From CAWINX01 sp963837585 (GTDB taxonomy: Bacteria > Actinomycetota > Thermoleophilia > Solirubrobacterales > 70-9): a stretch of DNA of 64,000 nt. The stretch covers positions 682,001-746,000 of the forward strand of contig CAWINX010000004.1 of assembly GCA_963837585.1 (NCBI GenBank), given 5' to 3'. The notes below the pieces were generated by a model that was not told where the DNA came from, did no database searches, and saw only the letters and a list, made by a program, of their open reading frames with translations. Position 1 is the first letter of the stretch. Each line of letters opens with the position of its first letter. The translations under genes were made by a program, and so were the position numbers. Below, piece by piece: positions 18,482-27,551 of the stretch.

Positions 18482-19643
18482 CTATGCCGCCGCCGGTGTA
18501 GGGAGAGCGGGCTGGGCCATCGCCGCGCCGTCGATCGCGCCGCGCCGGCTGCTGCATCGGGCATCGGCCCCCGCCGAGCAGCCGGTTCAGCTCCTCGGGC
18601 ACCGAGGCGCGCTGTTCGGCGAGCTCGCGGGTGATCCTGCCGCTCGCGCACGAGCCGCGCCAGGTCGGCGTCCATCGTCTGCATCCCGACCGCGCCGGAG
18701 GTCTGCACCGCGGCGTAGATCTGGTGGGTCTTGCCCTCGCGGATCAGGTTGCGGATCGCCGGGGTCGGCATCAGCACCTCGCAGGCGACGACGCGGCCGC
18801 GGCCGTCGGCGGTCGGCAGCAGCTGCTGGGTGACGATCCCCTGCAGGGCGATCGAGAGCTGGGTCCGCACCTGGCCCTGCTGCTCGGGCGGGAAGACGTC
18901 GATGATCCGGTCGACCGTCTGCGCGGTCGACTGGGTGTGCAGGGTGGCGAAGACGAGGTGGCCGGTCTCGGCCGCGGTCAGCGCGGTCGAGATCGTCTCC
19001 AGGTCCCTCATCTCGCCGACCAGGATCACGTCGGGGTCCTCGCGCAGGGCGGCGCGCAGGCCGAGCGCGAAGTCGGGCGCGTCGGAGCCGATCTCGCGCT
19101 GGTTGACGATCGAGTGTTTGTGGTGGTGCAGGAACTCGATCGGGTCCTCGATCGTGAGGATGTGGTCCTCGCGCTCGGGGTTGATCACGTCGATCATCGC
19201 CGCCAGGGTCGTCGACTTGCCCGAGCCGGTCGGGCCGGTGACGAGGACGAAGCCGCGCGGTTTGCTGGGTCAGCTCGCGCAGCACCTGCGGCACGCCGAG
19301 CGAGTCGAGCGCCGGGATCTCGCTGCGGCACCAGGCGGAAGGCGGCGCTGACCGAGCCGCGCTGGAAGTAGCAGTTGACGCGGAAGCGGGCGACGCCGGG
19401 GATCGCGTAGGCGAAGTCGAGCTGCTTGTTGTTCTCGAAGCGTTTGCGCTGGTCGTCGTTGAGGATCCCGTAGACGACCTCGCGCGTCTGCTGCGCGTTC
19501 AGCCGCGGGAAGCCCTCCATCGGCTTGATCTTGCCCTTGTCGCGCATCGCCGGCGGGAAGCCGGCGGTGATGTGGACGTCGGAGGCCTCGGCCTCGACCA
19601 TCGGCCGCAGCACCTCGGAGAAGTCGAAATCAGGCAGTGACAC
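18482..19643 (-). CDS. pilT: Twitching/retraction ATPase PilT (about three frameshifts)
   Basis: This is a hexameric retraction motor. The N-terminal PAS-like region includes SDVHITAGFPPAMRDKG and FRVNCYFQRG. After shifts near 19,325 and 19,260, the Walker A (VTGPTGSGKSTT) and the long frame with HSIVNQREIGSDAPDFALGL, the Asp box EDPIEFLHHHKHS, the Walker B LVGEMRDLETI and the His box TGHLVFATLHT are all present. A further shift near 18,640 affects the C-terminus; the repaired end is TPAAA before TAG at 18482-18484. The GTG start at 19643 overlaps the end of pilB by 14 nt. All catalytic elements are intact once repaired. Confidence 0.88.
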
Positions 19644-21456
19644 GGAGCACCTCCTCGAGGCTGGTCAGGCCGGCGCGGACCTTGGCGACGCCGTCCTCGC
19701 GCAGGGTCAGCATCCCCTCCTCGCGGGCGACGGCGGCGATCTCGGGCTCGGGCGCGCGGGCGATCGTCATTTCCTTCAGCCGCTCGCTCAGGCTCATCAC
19801 CGAGTAGATGCCGACCCGGCCGCGGTAGCCGCTCTGGTTGCAGCGGCCGCAGCCGACCGGCTCGTAGGCCTCGACGTCGGCGCCGACGCGGATGCCGGCC
19901 TCGGCCAGCGCCGCGGCGGGGATGATCGCCGCGCCGCTTGCAGTGCGGGCAGAGCTTGCGCGCCAGCCGCTGGGCGACGACGCAGTCGACCGCGGAGGCG
20001 GTGAGGAAGGTCTCGATCCCCATCTCGCTGAGGCGGGCGATCGCGCCGGGGGCGTCGTTGGTGTGCAGCGTGGTCAGCATCATGTGGCCGGTCAGCGCCG
20101 CCTCGATCGCGATCCGCGCCGTCTCGGCGTCGCGGATCTCGCCGACCATCACGATGTCGGGGTCGGCGCGGAGGATCGAGCGCAGCCCGGTGGCGAAGTC
20201 GAGGCCGGCCTTGCGGTTGACGTTGATCTGGTTGATGCCGTCGATCCGGTACTCGACCGGGTCCTCGATCGTGATGATCTTCTTCTCGACCTCGTTCAGC
20301 TCCTGCAGCGCCGCGTAGAGCGTCGTCGACTTGCCCGAGCCGGTCGGGCCGGTGACGAGGACGGCGCCGTAGGCGCTGCTGGAAGGCGTCCTCGAAGCGG
20401 GCCCGGGCGGAGCCGTCCATGCCGAGCTCGTCGAGCGTGCGCTGGGCGTTGCTTTCGTCGAGGATGCGGATCGTCGCCCCCTCGCCGCGCTGGGTCGGCA
20501 GGGTGGTGACGCGGAGGTCGATGCGGCGCCCCTCGACCGTGACGCCGACGCGGCCGTCCTGGGGCACCCGCTTCTCGGCGATGTCGAGCTCGCTCATGAT
20601 CTTCAGCCGCGAGATCACCGCGCCGATCATCCGCTTCGGCACGTGCGCGGCCTCCTTGAGCACGCCGTCGATCGCGGAAGCGGACCCGCAGCTCGCCCTC
20701 TTCGGGCTCGAGGTGGATGTCGGAGGCCCCCTCCCCCACCGCCTGGGCGAGGATGCTGTAGACGAGCTTGATCACCGGCGCGTCCTCGGCGCTGACCTGC
20801 ATCTCGCTGACCGCGGCGAGGCTGTCCTCTTCCTCCGCGGCCGCTGCTCGGCCTCGCTCCTCGATGATCGCCTCGGCGGCGGCGTTCTGCAGCGTGCCGA
20901 GGCGCGAGAGCAGCGCCTCGACGTCCTCCTCGGCGGCGACCGCGATCCGGCAGTCGAGCCCGGTGGCGATCTGGATGTCGTCGACGGCGAGGACGTTGGC
21001 CGGGTCGGCGGCGGCGACCAGCAGCGTCTGCTGGTCGACGTAGCCGACCGGGACCGCCTTGTAGCGGCGCGCCATCGCTGACCGGGAAGAGCGCCGCGGC
21101 GGCGACGTCGACGTGGTAGACGGACGAGGTCGACGTGGTCGAGCCCGTAGCGCTCGGCGATCGCCCGCGAGAGCTGGTCGCTCGTTGATCGTGCCCTGCT
21201 CGAGCAGCAGCGACTCCGGCGTGCGGCCGGTCGTGCGCGCCGCCTCGATCGCCGTCTGCGACCAGTCTCCGGCGAGGCGTAGCCGAGCTCGACGAGGACG
21301 TCGGTGATGAAGCCCTGCGAGTGCCCGCGGTGCAGCGGCGGGGTCAGCCCGGGGGTGCCGCTCTCCGGCACGTCGCGGCAGCGCCGGCGCGGCCGAAGCG
21401 CCCGAGTCGGGGACCGGGCGCAGGTGGCTCGGGACGTCTGGTCTTCGGTGGCTCAT
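19630..21456 (-). CDS. pilB: Type IV pilus assembly ATPase PilB (multiple frameshifts)
   Basis: PilB powers pilus extension. The N-terminal MshEN-like domain is spread over two or three frames (ITDVLVELGYASPETG, QLSRAIAERYGLDHVDL, YKAVPVGYVDQQTLLVAAAD). The GspE core follows with DAPVIKLVYSILAQAVGEGA, SDIHLEPEE, KRVPQDGRVGVTVEGRRIDL, Walker A (VTGPTGSGKSTTLYA), Walker B (DIVMVGEIRDAETA), TLHTNDAPGAIARL and the zinc-finger start KLCPHCK. I count at least five one-base shifts between 21,390 and 19,680. The repaired stop is TGA 19630-19632, read as LTSLEEVLRVTA. About 608 residues are expected. It starts seven bases after the conserved unknown gene upstream. Confidence 0.88.
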
Positions 21457-21463
21457 CGGCGGC

Positions 21464-22088
21464 TCAGTTCGGGTGGTAGGTCGCTTCGGGGCCGTCGTAG
21501 GAGGCGTCGCGCACCGCCTGCTCGATCGCCCTGCGCGGTCTGGAAGCCGTAGCTCGACGGTGGCCTGCGGAGCGCCGCCGCTGAGCTTGCGCGGGCGCAT
21601 CACGACCAGCGCCGGGACGCGGTTGACCTCGAGCGCCGATCGTGATCGCCGCGTAGCGGGCGATCTGCCTCGCCGGGACGATGAAGATCGGCGACGTCGC
21701 CGAAGGCTTCGAGCGCCTGGCTGGCGAGCTCGGCACGAGGCGATCGTCGATGCCGCCGTCGTGGACGATCAGCAGGACCACGGTCTTGCCCGACCTGTAG
21801 GCGCGCGGTGACCGGGCGGGCAGGCGGGGCGCCGGCACCGCCGGCGACGCCGACGCTGCGGCCGACCGCGGCGACGCTGCCTTCCGATCGCTGCGACGGC
21901 GTCGTCGACGCGTCGTCGCCGGGGCGTTGCCGGTGGCGGTGACGCCGTCGCCGTGGCGACGGTCGGCTCGGTCGACGACTGCTTCTTCGCCGCCGCCCGG
22001 GTCTGAGCATCAGAAGAAGGCCGCGACGGACGAGGACGCAGACCAGCGCGACCTGGGCCATCGGGTTCTCGTTCAGCTTCTCCCTCAC
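21464..22088 (-). CDS. Conserved unknown membrane-anchored protein in the pilus operon (frameshifted)
   Basis: I do not recognise a named family. The GTG start at 22088 overlaps the pilT2 stop (GTGA). The N-terminus MREKLNENPMAQVALVCVLV begins a single membrane helix, followed by an Ala/Thr/Pro-rich linker. A compact domain follows, read in several frames: GKTVVLLIVHDGGIDD, a segment with ALEAFGDVA, IFIVPARQIARYAAITIG, MRPRKLSGGAPQATVELRL and the end ASYDGPEATYHPN. The order of beta-strand and helix resembles a thioredoxin-like or DsbD-gamma-like fold, but the usual CxxC is not seen. Its fixed place between two motor genes argues for a role in pilus assembly. Confidence 0.6.
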
Positions 22089-23212
22089 GACGCCACCGGC
22101 TGCCCTCGGTCTGCAGCTGCTCGATGCCGCTGGCGCGCTGGCCGCCGGCGGCCAGCATCAGTTTGAAGTCGTGCGGGCTGGAGGCGTACTCGAGCGCCAC
22201 CTCCTCGGTGATCCTGCCCTCCATCGCGTAGCCGAGCAGCGACTGGTCGAAGGTCCGCATCCCGTAGTACTCGCCTTCGGCGATGACCTCGGTGATCTTG
22301 CCGGTCTCCTCGGGGTTGAGGATCAGGTCCTGGACGCGGCCGGTGACGACCAGCACCTCGGAGGCCGGCGACCCGGCCCTCGCCGGTGACGTCGGGGACG
22401 AGGCGCTGGGCGATCGCGCCCTTCAGCGTCGCCGCCAGCATCACCCGCGCCTGCTGCTGCAGGTGCGGCGGGAAGAAGTCGATGATCCGGTTGATCGTCT
22501 CGGTCGCGTCGAGGGTGTGGACGGTGGAGAGCACGAGGTGGCCGGTCTCGGCCGCGGAGAGCGCGGTGCGCACCGTCTCCTCGTCGCGCATCTCGCCGAT
22601 CAGGATCACGTCGGGGTCCTGGCGCAGGACGCGGCGCATCGCCCGGCCGAAGCTCTTCGGTGTCGGAGCCGACTTCGCGCTGGTTGACGATCGAGCGTTT
22701 GTCGGCGTGCAGGTACTCGATCGGGTCCTCGAGCGTGACGATGTGCCGCGCCCGGGTCTGGTTGATGTGGTCGATCATCGCCGCCAGCGTCGTGCTCTTG
22801 CCCGAGCCGGTGGTGCCGGTGACGAGGACGATCCCGCGCTGCTCCTCGGCCAGGGCGCGGACGACGTCGGGCAGCCCGAGCTCCTCGATCGAGCGGATCT
22901 CGAAGGGGATCGCGCGGCAGACGATCGAGATCGCGCCGCGCTGCTTGAAGGCAGTTGACGCGGAAGCGGGAGACGCCGGGGAGCGCGTAGGAGAAGTCGG
23001 CCTCGCCGTCCTCCTCGAACTCGGTCAGCGAGCGGACCTCGGCGATGTCGTGGAAGGCCTTCTCGGTGTCCTCGGCGCTCGAGCTCGCCGAAGCCCTCGA
23101 GCGGGATCAGCTCGCCGTGCATGCGCGCGACCGGCGGCGAGTCGACCTTGACGTGCAGGTCGGAGCCCTCGCGCTCGACGAGGGTGCGCAGGGCTGAATC
23201 GATCTCGAACAT
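22085..23212 (-). CDS. Second PilT-family ATPase (multiple frameshifts)
   Basis: This is a second retraction-type ATPase and the first gene of the minus-strand pilus operon. The N-terminus MFEIDSALRTLVEREGSDLH with the DLHVKVDSPPVARMHGE segment is PilT/PilU-like. Motifs in three frames include EDPIEYLHADKRSIVNQREV, LIGEMRDEETVRTALSAAET and GHLVLSTVHTLDATETINRI, then the AIRNLI-like C-terminal part ILNPEETGKITEVIAEGEYY. The repaired stop (TGA 22085-22087) overlaps the next gene by four bases. Two PilT paralogues usually mean a processive and an accessory (PilU-like) retraction motor. The final ~40 residues (YASSPHDFKLMLAAGG) differ from the first PilT, so they are not a simple duplication. Confidence 0.86.
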
Positions 23213-23365
23213 CCCGACCTGTATCGGCGCGAGCGGCGCTTCCTCTTAAGTCCTGAGTGATGCGGCCGTGCCTCGGCGGATCCAGTGCGCCGCTACGCCA
23301 CGTGCGTGCCTCGGCGCACTCAGAGCAGGCGCTCGACCCCGCTCGAGGCGCGCCAGGCGCGACCG

Positions 23366-24472
23366 TCAGGCGACCTCGCGCAGTTTCTGCGCCTCGCCGA
23401 GGGACTGGAGCTTTTTCAGGCTCTGGTTCTCGATCTGGCGGATCCGCTCGCGGGTGACGTTGAAGGTGCGGCCGACCTCGTCCAGGGTCCGCGGGTGCTC
23501 GCCGCCGAGCCCGTAACGGAGCTCGAGCACGCGGCGCTCGCGGTAGGAGAGGTTCTCCAGCGCTTCCTTCAGCGCCTCTTTGGTCAGCAGGTCGGCGGCC
23601 CGGTCGAACGGGGACTCGGCCTTCTCGTCGGCGATGAACTGGCCGAACTCGGACTCCTCCTCGTCGCCGACCGGCTTCTCCAGCGAGACCGGGGCCTGGG
23701 CGGAGCGCTTGATCGAGTCGACCTCCTCGGGGTCGATCCCGGTCACCTCGGCGATCTCCTCCGGGGTCGGCTCGCGGCCCAGCTCGGTGACCAGCTTGCG
23801 CTCGGCGCGGCCGATCTTGTTCAGCTTCTCGACCACGTGGACCGGGATGCGGATCGTGCGCGCCTTGTCGGCCAGGGCGCGGGCGATCGCCTGGCGGATC
23901 CACCAGGTCGCGTAGGTGGAGAACTTGAACCCCTTGCGGTAGTCGAACTTCTCCGCCGCGCGGACCAGGCCCAGCGTTCCCTCCTGGATCAGGTCGAGGA
24001 AGGGCAGGCCCTGGTTGCGGTAATTTTTCGCGATCGAGACGACCAGGCGCAGGTTCGACTCGACCATTTTCTGCTTCGCGTCGAGGTCGCCGCGCTCGAT
24101 CCGTTTGGCGAGTTCGACCTCCTCCGCGGCGGTCAGCAGGCGGACTTTGCCGATGTCCTTGAGGAACAGCTGCAGGGAGTCGGTGGTCATGTCCGGTTTC
24201 AGGTCGAGCGCCTGTTTCTGGCGCCGCCGGCCTTTTTTCCCGGTGTCCGCGGGCATCGCGTCCGCCGCCGCTTTCTGGGCCGGGTCCATGTCCTCGACGA
24301 GCTCGATCCCCGACTTCTCGAGGTGGCCGTAGAGGTCCTCGACGTCAGACTCGTCGAGATCGACCTCGGAGACCGCCGAGGCGATGTCGCCGAAGGTCAG
24401 CACGCCAAGCTGCTGACCGCGATTGATGAGGTTTTTAACCTCCTCCAACTCCTGAAGCTCTGCTACCAGCAT
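23366..24472 (-). CDS. rpoD: Primary RNA polymerase sigma factor RpoD/SigA
   Basis: This is the housekeeping sigma-70 factor of 368 residues. Region 1.2 is near residue 98 (DSLQLFLKDIGKVRLLTAAE). Region 2 is NLRLVVSIAKNYRNQGLPFL and YATWWIRQAIARALAD, which reads the -10 element. Region 3 is EPTPEEIAEVTGIDPEEVDS. Region 4 is LSYRERRVLELRYGL with the helix-turn-helix TLDEVGRTFNVTRERIRQIE for the -35 element. Region 1.1 is short but present (EVKNLINRGQQLGVLTFGDI). The frame is intact. The leader contains an intrinsic terminator-like hairpin about 90 nt before the start codon. The many TANNNT elements found close to start codons in this window are its expected targets. Confidence 0.96.
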   Translation of the reverse strand: MLVAELQELEEVKNLINRGQQLGVLTFGDIASAVSEVDLDESDVEDLYGHLEKSGIELVEDMDPAQKAAADAMPADTGKKGRRRQKQALDLKPDMTTDSLQLFLKDIGKVRLLTAAEEVELAKRIERGDLDAKQKMVESNLRLVVSIAKNYRNQGLPFLDLIQEGTLGLVRAAEKFDYRKGFKFSTYATWWIRQAIARALADKARTIRIPVHVVEKLNKIGRAERKLVTELGREPTPEEIAEVTGIDPEEVDSIKRSAQAPVSLEKPVGDEEESEFGQFIADEKAESPFDRAADLLTKEALKEALENLSYRERRVLELRYGLGGEHPRTLDEVGRTFNVTRERIRQIENQSLKKLQSLGEAQKLREVA

Positions 24473-24557
24473 CCGTCTCTACTCGTTTCCCTTGCGCTTG
24501 ATGGTTTAGTCCTGGGCGATGAAATGCCGCCGCGGGCGAAAAGTCGCGCCGACGATG

Positions 24558-24584
24558 AAAAAGCGGACCGGAGACTCGGTCCGC
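24558..24584 (-). terminator. Intrinsic terminator-like hairpin in the rpoD leader
   Basis: On the minus strand, an 8-bp stem GCGGACCG/CGGTCCGC with a six-base loop is followed directly by TTTTT. It lies 86-112 nt upstream of the rpoD start and on the rpoD strand, with no other minus-strand gene to terminate (yihY is divergent). If the rpoD promoter lies upstream of it, it would act as an attenuator; otherwise it is a leftover terminator. Confidence 0.6.
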
Positions 24585-24679
24585 GAAGTAAGTCTGCGAC
24601 TGCATTCTGCCCCATGGGGCGGGCGTCAAACTCCGTCAAACGCCTGTTCGCATGGTAGTCGCTTCAGTTTGTAAAGTCA

Positions 24680-25564
24680 ATGCCCGATTCTCCGCCACCA
24701 CGCCCCTGGCTGCGCGCCTTCTGGCAGCGCGCCTACCGCGAGAACGTCACCGGCCTCTCGGCGATGGTCGCCTACAACCTGATGCTGGCGGTCTTCCCCT
24801 TCGCCCTGCTGGTTCTCTTCGTCTTCGGCCAGGTGCTGAAGATCGGCGGGGTCGAGACCAGCGTCCTCAACGACCTGCAGCGCCTCTTCCCCAACGTCGA
24901 GCAGCAGACGCTGACCGACGTCCTCAACCGGATCGAGGACAACTCGACGACGATCGGGATCGCCGCCTTCCTCGGCTCGCTCTGGATCGGCGCCTCCTTC
25001 TGGGGCGCGATGGACACCGCCTTCTGCCGCATCTACCACGTCGAGTGCCGCGGCTGGGTCGAGCAGAAGCGCTTCTCCTTCGCGATGCTCGGCGTCGTCC
25101 TGCTCTTCATCGCCGCCAGCATCTTCGTGCCGGCGATCGAGAGCGCGCTCGTCTCCAGCACCGACCGGCTGCCGTTCGGGCTCTCCGACATCAAGGCGAT
25201 CGACACGATGCTGCTGCTCGGCGCGGCCCTGCTGGTCACCTTCCTGATCTGCTGCGTGATCTTCTGGGCGGTGCCGAAAGGGCACATGCCGTGGCGCGCG
25301 GTCTGGCCCGGGGCGCTCTTCGTCACCGTCGGCGCGGGCCTCGCCAACTGGCTCTTCCCGATCTACCTCACCAACGTCTCCAGCCTCTCCCGCTTCGGCT
25401 CGACCCTCGGCTTCATCCTCATCGCCCTGCTCTGGTTCTACGTGCTCAGCCTGGCGCTGATGGCCGGCGCGGTGATCAACTCGCTGCGCTTCGAGCTGCA
25501 CGACACCGGCGAGCTGCCCTACGCGAACGGGGCGGCGCCAAAGGGCGACTGCGCCGAGTGCTGA
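24680..25564 (+). CDS. YihY/BrkB-family inner membrane protein
   Basis: This 294-residue polytopic membrane protein belongs to the YihY/virulence factor BrkB family, whose transport function is still poorly defined. The family signature is present: LSAMVAYNLMLAVFPFALLV (conserved SLVAYFALLAIFPLL-like first helix), the cytoplasmic DNSTTIGIAAFLGSLWIGAS region, IFWAVPKGHMPWRAVWPGAL and GSTLGFILIALLWFYVLSLA. About six membrane helices are visible. It is divergent from rpoD and converges on glpX with a 7-nt gap. No ribosome site is evident; a TAAAGT element sits two bases before the ATG. Confidence 0.9.
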   Translation: MPDSPPPRPWLRAFWQRAYRENVTGLSAMVAYNLMLAVFPFALLVLFVFGQVLKIGGVETSVLNDLQRLFPNVEQQTLTDVLNRIEDNSTTIGIAAFLGSLWIGASFWGAMDTAFCRIYHVECRGWVEQKRFSFAMLGVVLLFIAASIFVPAIESALVSSTDRLPFGLSDIKAIDTMLLLGAALLVTFLICCVIFWAVPKGHMPWRAVWPGALFVTVGAGLANWLFPIYLTNVSSLSRFGSTLGFILIALLWFYVLSLALMAGAVINSLRFELHDTGELPYANGAAPKGDCAEC

Positions 25565-25571
25565 GTGAGGC

Positions 25572-26585
25572 CTATCCGTAGCGCTCGCCGGTGATCTCGC
25601 GCAGCTTGGCCCGGTCATGGCGGGCCTGGACGCGGCGCACGGTGCCCGAGCGGGAGCGCATGACCAGCGATTCGGTGGTCGCGCCGGCGCCGCGGTAGCG
25701 GACGCCCTGGAGGACGTCGCCGTCGGTGACGCCGGTGGCGGAAAAGAAGACGTCCTCGCCGGAGCAGAGGTCGTCGGCGGTGAGGACGCGGTCGAGGTCG
25801 TAGCCGGCGTCGAGCGCGGCCTGGCGCTCCTCGTCGTTGCGGGGCCAGAGGCGGCCGAGCAGCTGGCCGCCCATCGACTTCAGCGCCGCGGCGGAGATCA
25901 CGCCCTCCGGGGTGCCGCCGATCCCCCAGAGCAGGTCGACCGGGGAGCGTTCGCTGACCGCGAGCAGCGCGGCCGAGACGTCGCCGTCGGTGATCAGGCG
26001 GATGCGGGCGCCGGCCTCGCGGACCTCTCGCATCGCCTCCTCGTGGCGCGGGCGGTCGAGCATGACGACGGTGACGTCGCCGATCGCGCCGCCCTTGCGC
26101 TCGGCGATCAGCTTCAGCGTCTCCGGCAGCGGCCGGTCGAGGTCGAGCAGGTCGGCGATCTCCTCGGCGCCGGCCATCTTCTCCATGTAGACGCAGGGGC
26201 CGGGGTCGAACATCGTGCCGCGCTCGGCGAGGGCGATCACGGCGAGCGCGCTCGGCATCCCGAGCGCGCAGAGGCGGGTTCCCTCGAGCGGGTCGACGGC
26301 GATGTCGACGACCGGCGGGCTGCCGTCGCCGATCTTCTCGCCGTTGTAGAGCATCGGCGCCTCGTCCTTCTCCCCCTCGCCGATCACGACGATGCCGTCC
26401 ATCGGGACCGAGTCGAGCACGAAGCGCATCGCGTCGACGGCGGCCTGGTCGGCGGCGATCTTGTCGCCGCGCCCGACCCAGCGGGCGGCGGCCAGCGCCG
26501 CCGCCTCGGTGACGCGCACCAGCTCCAGCGCGAGGTTGCGGTCGGGCTTGTTGCCGGACCGAACGTCCTGTCCAATCACTCCCAT
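25572..26585 (-). CDS. glpX: Class II fructose-1,6-bisphosphatase
   Basis: GlpX dephosphorylates fructose-1,6-bisphosphate in gluconeogenesis. The 337-residue protein shows the family motifs in order: RNLALELVRVTEAAALAAAR, GEGEKDEAPMLYNGEKIG (metal-binding Glu/Asp), DIAVDPLEGTRLCALGMPSA (metal and substrate loop), ITDGDVSAA and WGIGGTPEGVISAAALKSMG. The ATG at 26585 is chosen because the protein starts exactly at the conserved N-terminus and a TAGCCT -10 element sits eight bases before it, so a leaderless mRNA is likely. Actinobacteria commonly rely on this class as the main FBPase. Confidence 0.95.
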   Translation of the reverse strand: MGVIGQDVRSGNKPDRNLALELVRVTEAAALAAARWVGRGDKIAADQAAVDAMRFVLDSVPMDGIVVIGEGEKDEAPMLYNGEKIGDGSPPVVDIAVDPLEGTRLCALGMPSALAVIALAERGTMFDPGPCVYMEKMAGAEEIADLLDLDRPLPETLKLIAERKGGAIGDVTVVMLDRPRHEEAMREVREAGARIRLITDGDVSAALLAVSERSPVDLLWGIGGTPEGVISAAALKSMGGQLLGRLWPRNDEERQAALDAGYDLDRVLTADDLCSGEDVFFSATGVTDGDVLQGVRYRGAGATTESLVMRSRSGTVRRVQARHDRAKLREITGERYG

Positions 26586-26593
26586 GCGGCGGC

Positions 26594-26605
26594 AGGCTAT
26601 AGGGT
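26594..26605. promoter_or_regulatory. Overlapping divergent -10 elements for glpX and the LLM oxidoreductase
   Basis: The plus strand has TAGGGT (26600-26605) seven bases before the GTG at 26613. The minus strand has TAGCCT (26599-26594) eight bases before the glpX ATG. The two hexamers abut at CTATAG, so the two polymerases cannot bind at once. Confidence 0.6.
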
Positions 26606-26612
26606 CGCCAGC

Positions 26613-27545
26613 GTGGCTGAGCGCTGGGGACTGACGCTGCCGCTGCCGGGGACGCCGCTGGCCGACCACGAGGAGCTCGTGAAGCGGGCCGAGGCGGCCG
26701 GCTACACCGACTTCTGGAGCGGCGAGACAACGGGCCCGACGGCTTCACGCCGCTGGCGCTGAGCGCCGCCTGGACCGAGCGGGCGCGCCTGGGGACCGGG
26801 ATCGTCGGCGTCTTCCAGCGCGGCCCGGCGCTGCTCGCCCAGGAGGCGGCGGCGCTGGCCGACGCCTCGCGGGGCCGCTTCGTGCTCGGGCATCGGCTCC
26901 TCCTCGGACCGGATCGTCGAGGGCTGGAACGGGATCCCCTTCGAGAAGCCGCTGAGCAGGGTGCGCGAGACCCTCGAGTTCCTGCGCGTGGCGCTCGCCG
27001 GCGAGCGCACCGCGAGCGGCTTCAAGCTGGAAACCGCGCCGGCGGAGCGGGTGCCGATCGTGCTGGCGGCGCTGCGCGGCAAGATGCTGGAGCTGGCGGT
27101 CGAGCGCGCCGACGGCGCCTTCACCAACTTCCTGCCGCTCGGCGGGCTGCCCAAGGTCGCCGCCCAGCTCGAGGGCGCGCCGGAGGGCTTCGAGCTGCTC
27201 TGCCGCTTCTTCTGCATCCCCGGCGAGCGCGAGCAGGTCGAGCCGCTGGCCCGCTTCATGTTCTCCTCCTACATCACCGTCCCGGTCTACGCCGCCTTCT
27301 ACCGCTGGCTCGGCTACGGCGACGAGATCGAGCCGATGGTCGCGGCCTGGGAGCGGGGACCGCCAGGCCGCCGCCGCGGCCGCCCCTGGGAGCTGATCGA
27401 GGAGATGTTCATCTTCGGCTCCCCCGAGCAGATGAAGGAGCGCCTCGCCGCCTTCGTCGCGGGCGGCATCACGCTGCCGATCCTCACCCCGATCACGACG
27501 CCCGACGGAATCGGCGATCTGATTTCGGCGCTGGCGCCGGGCTAG
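26613..27545 (+). CDS. LLM-class F420-dependent oxidoreductase (frameshifted)
   Basis: This is a luciferase-like monooxygenase-fold flavin/F420 enzyme of about 310 residues. The N-terminus WGLTLPLPGTPLADHEELVK and GYTDFWSGE is typical. After shifts near 26,725 and 26,893 it continues FTPLALSAAWTERARLGTGI, VGVFQRGPALLAQEAAALAD, FVLGIGSSSDRIVEGWNGIP and GITLPILTPITTP. A local double shift is likely at 27,355-27,388, where the expected GDRQAAAAAAP-like segment is out of frame. The substrate is unknown. It is leaderless (GTG seven bases after TAGGGT). The amidohydrolase gene follows after six bases, suggesting co-transcription. Confidence 0.8.
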
Positions 27546-27551
27546 CCTGCG

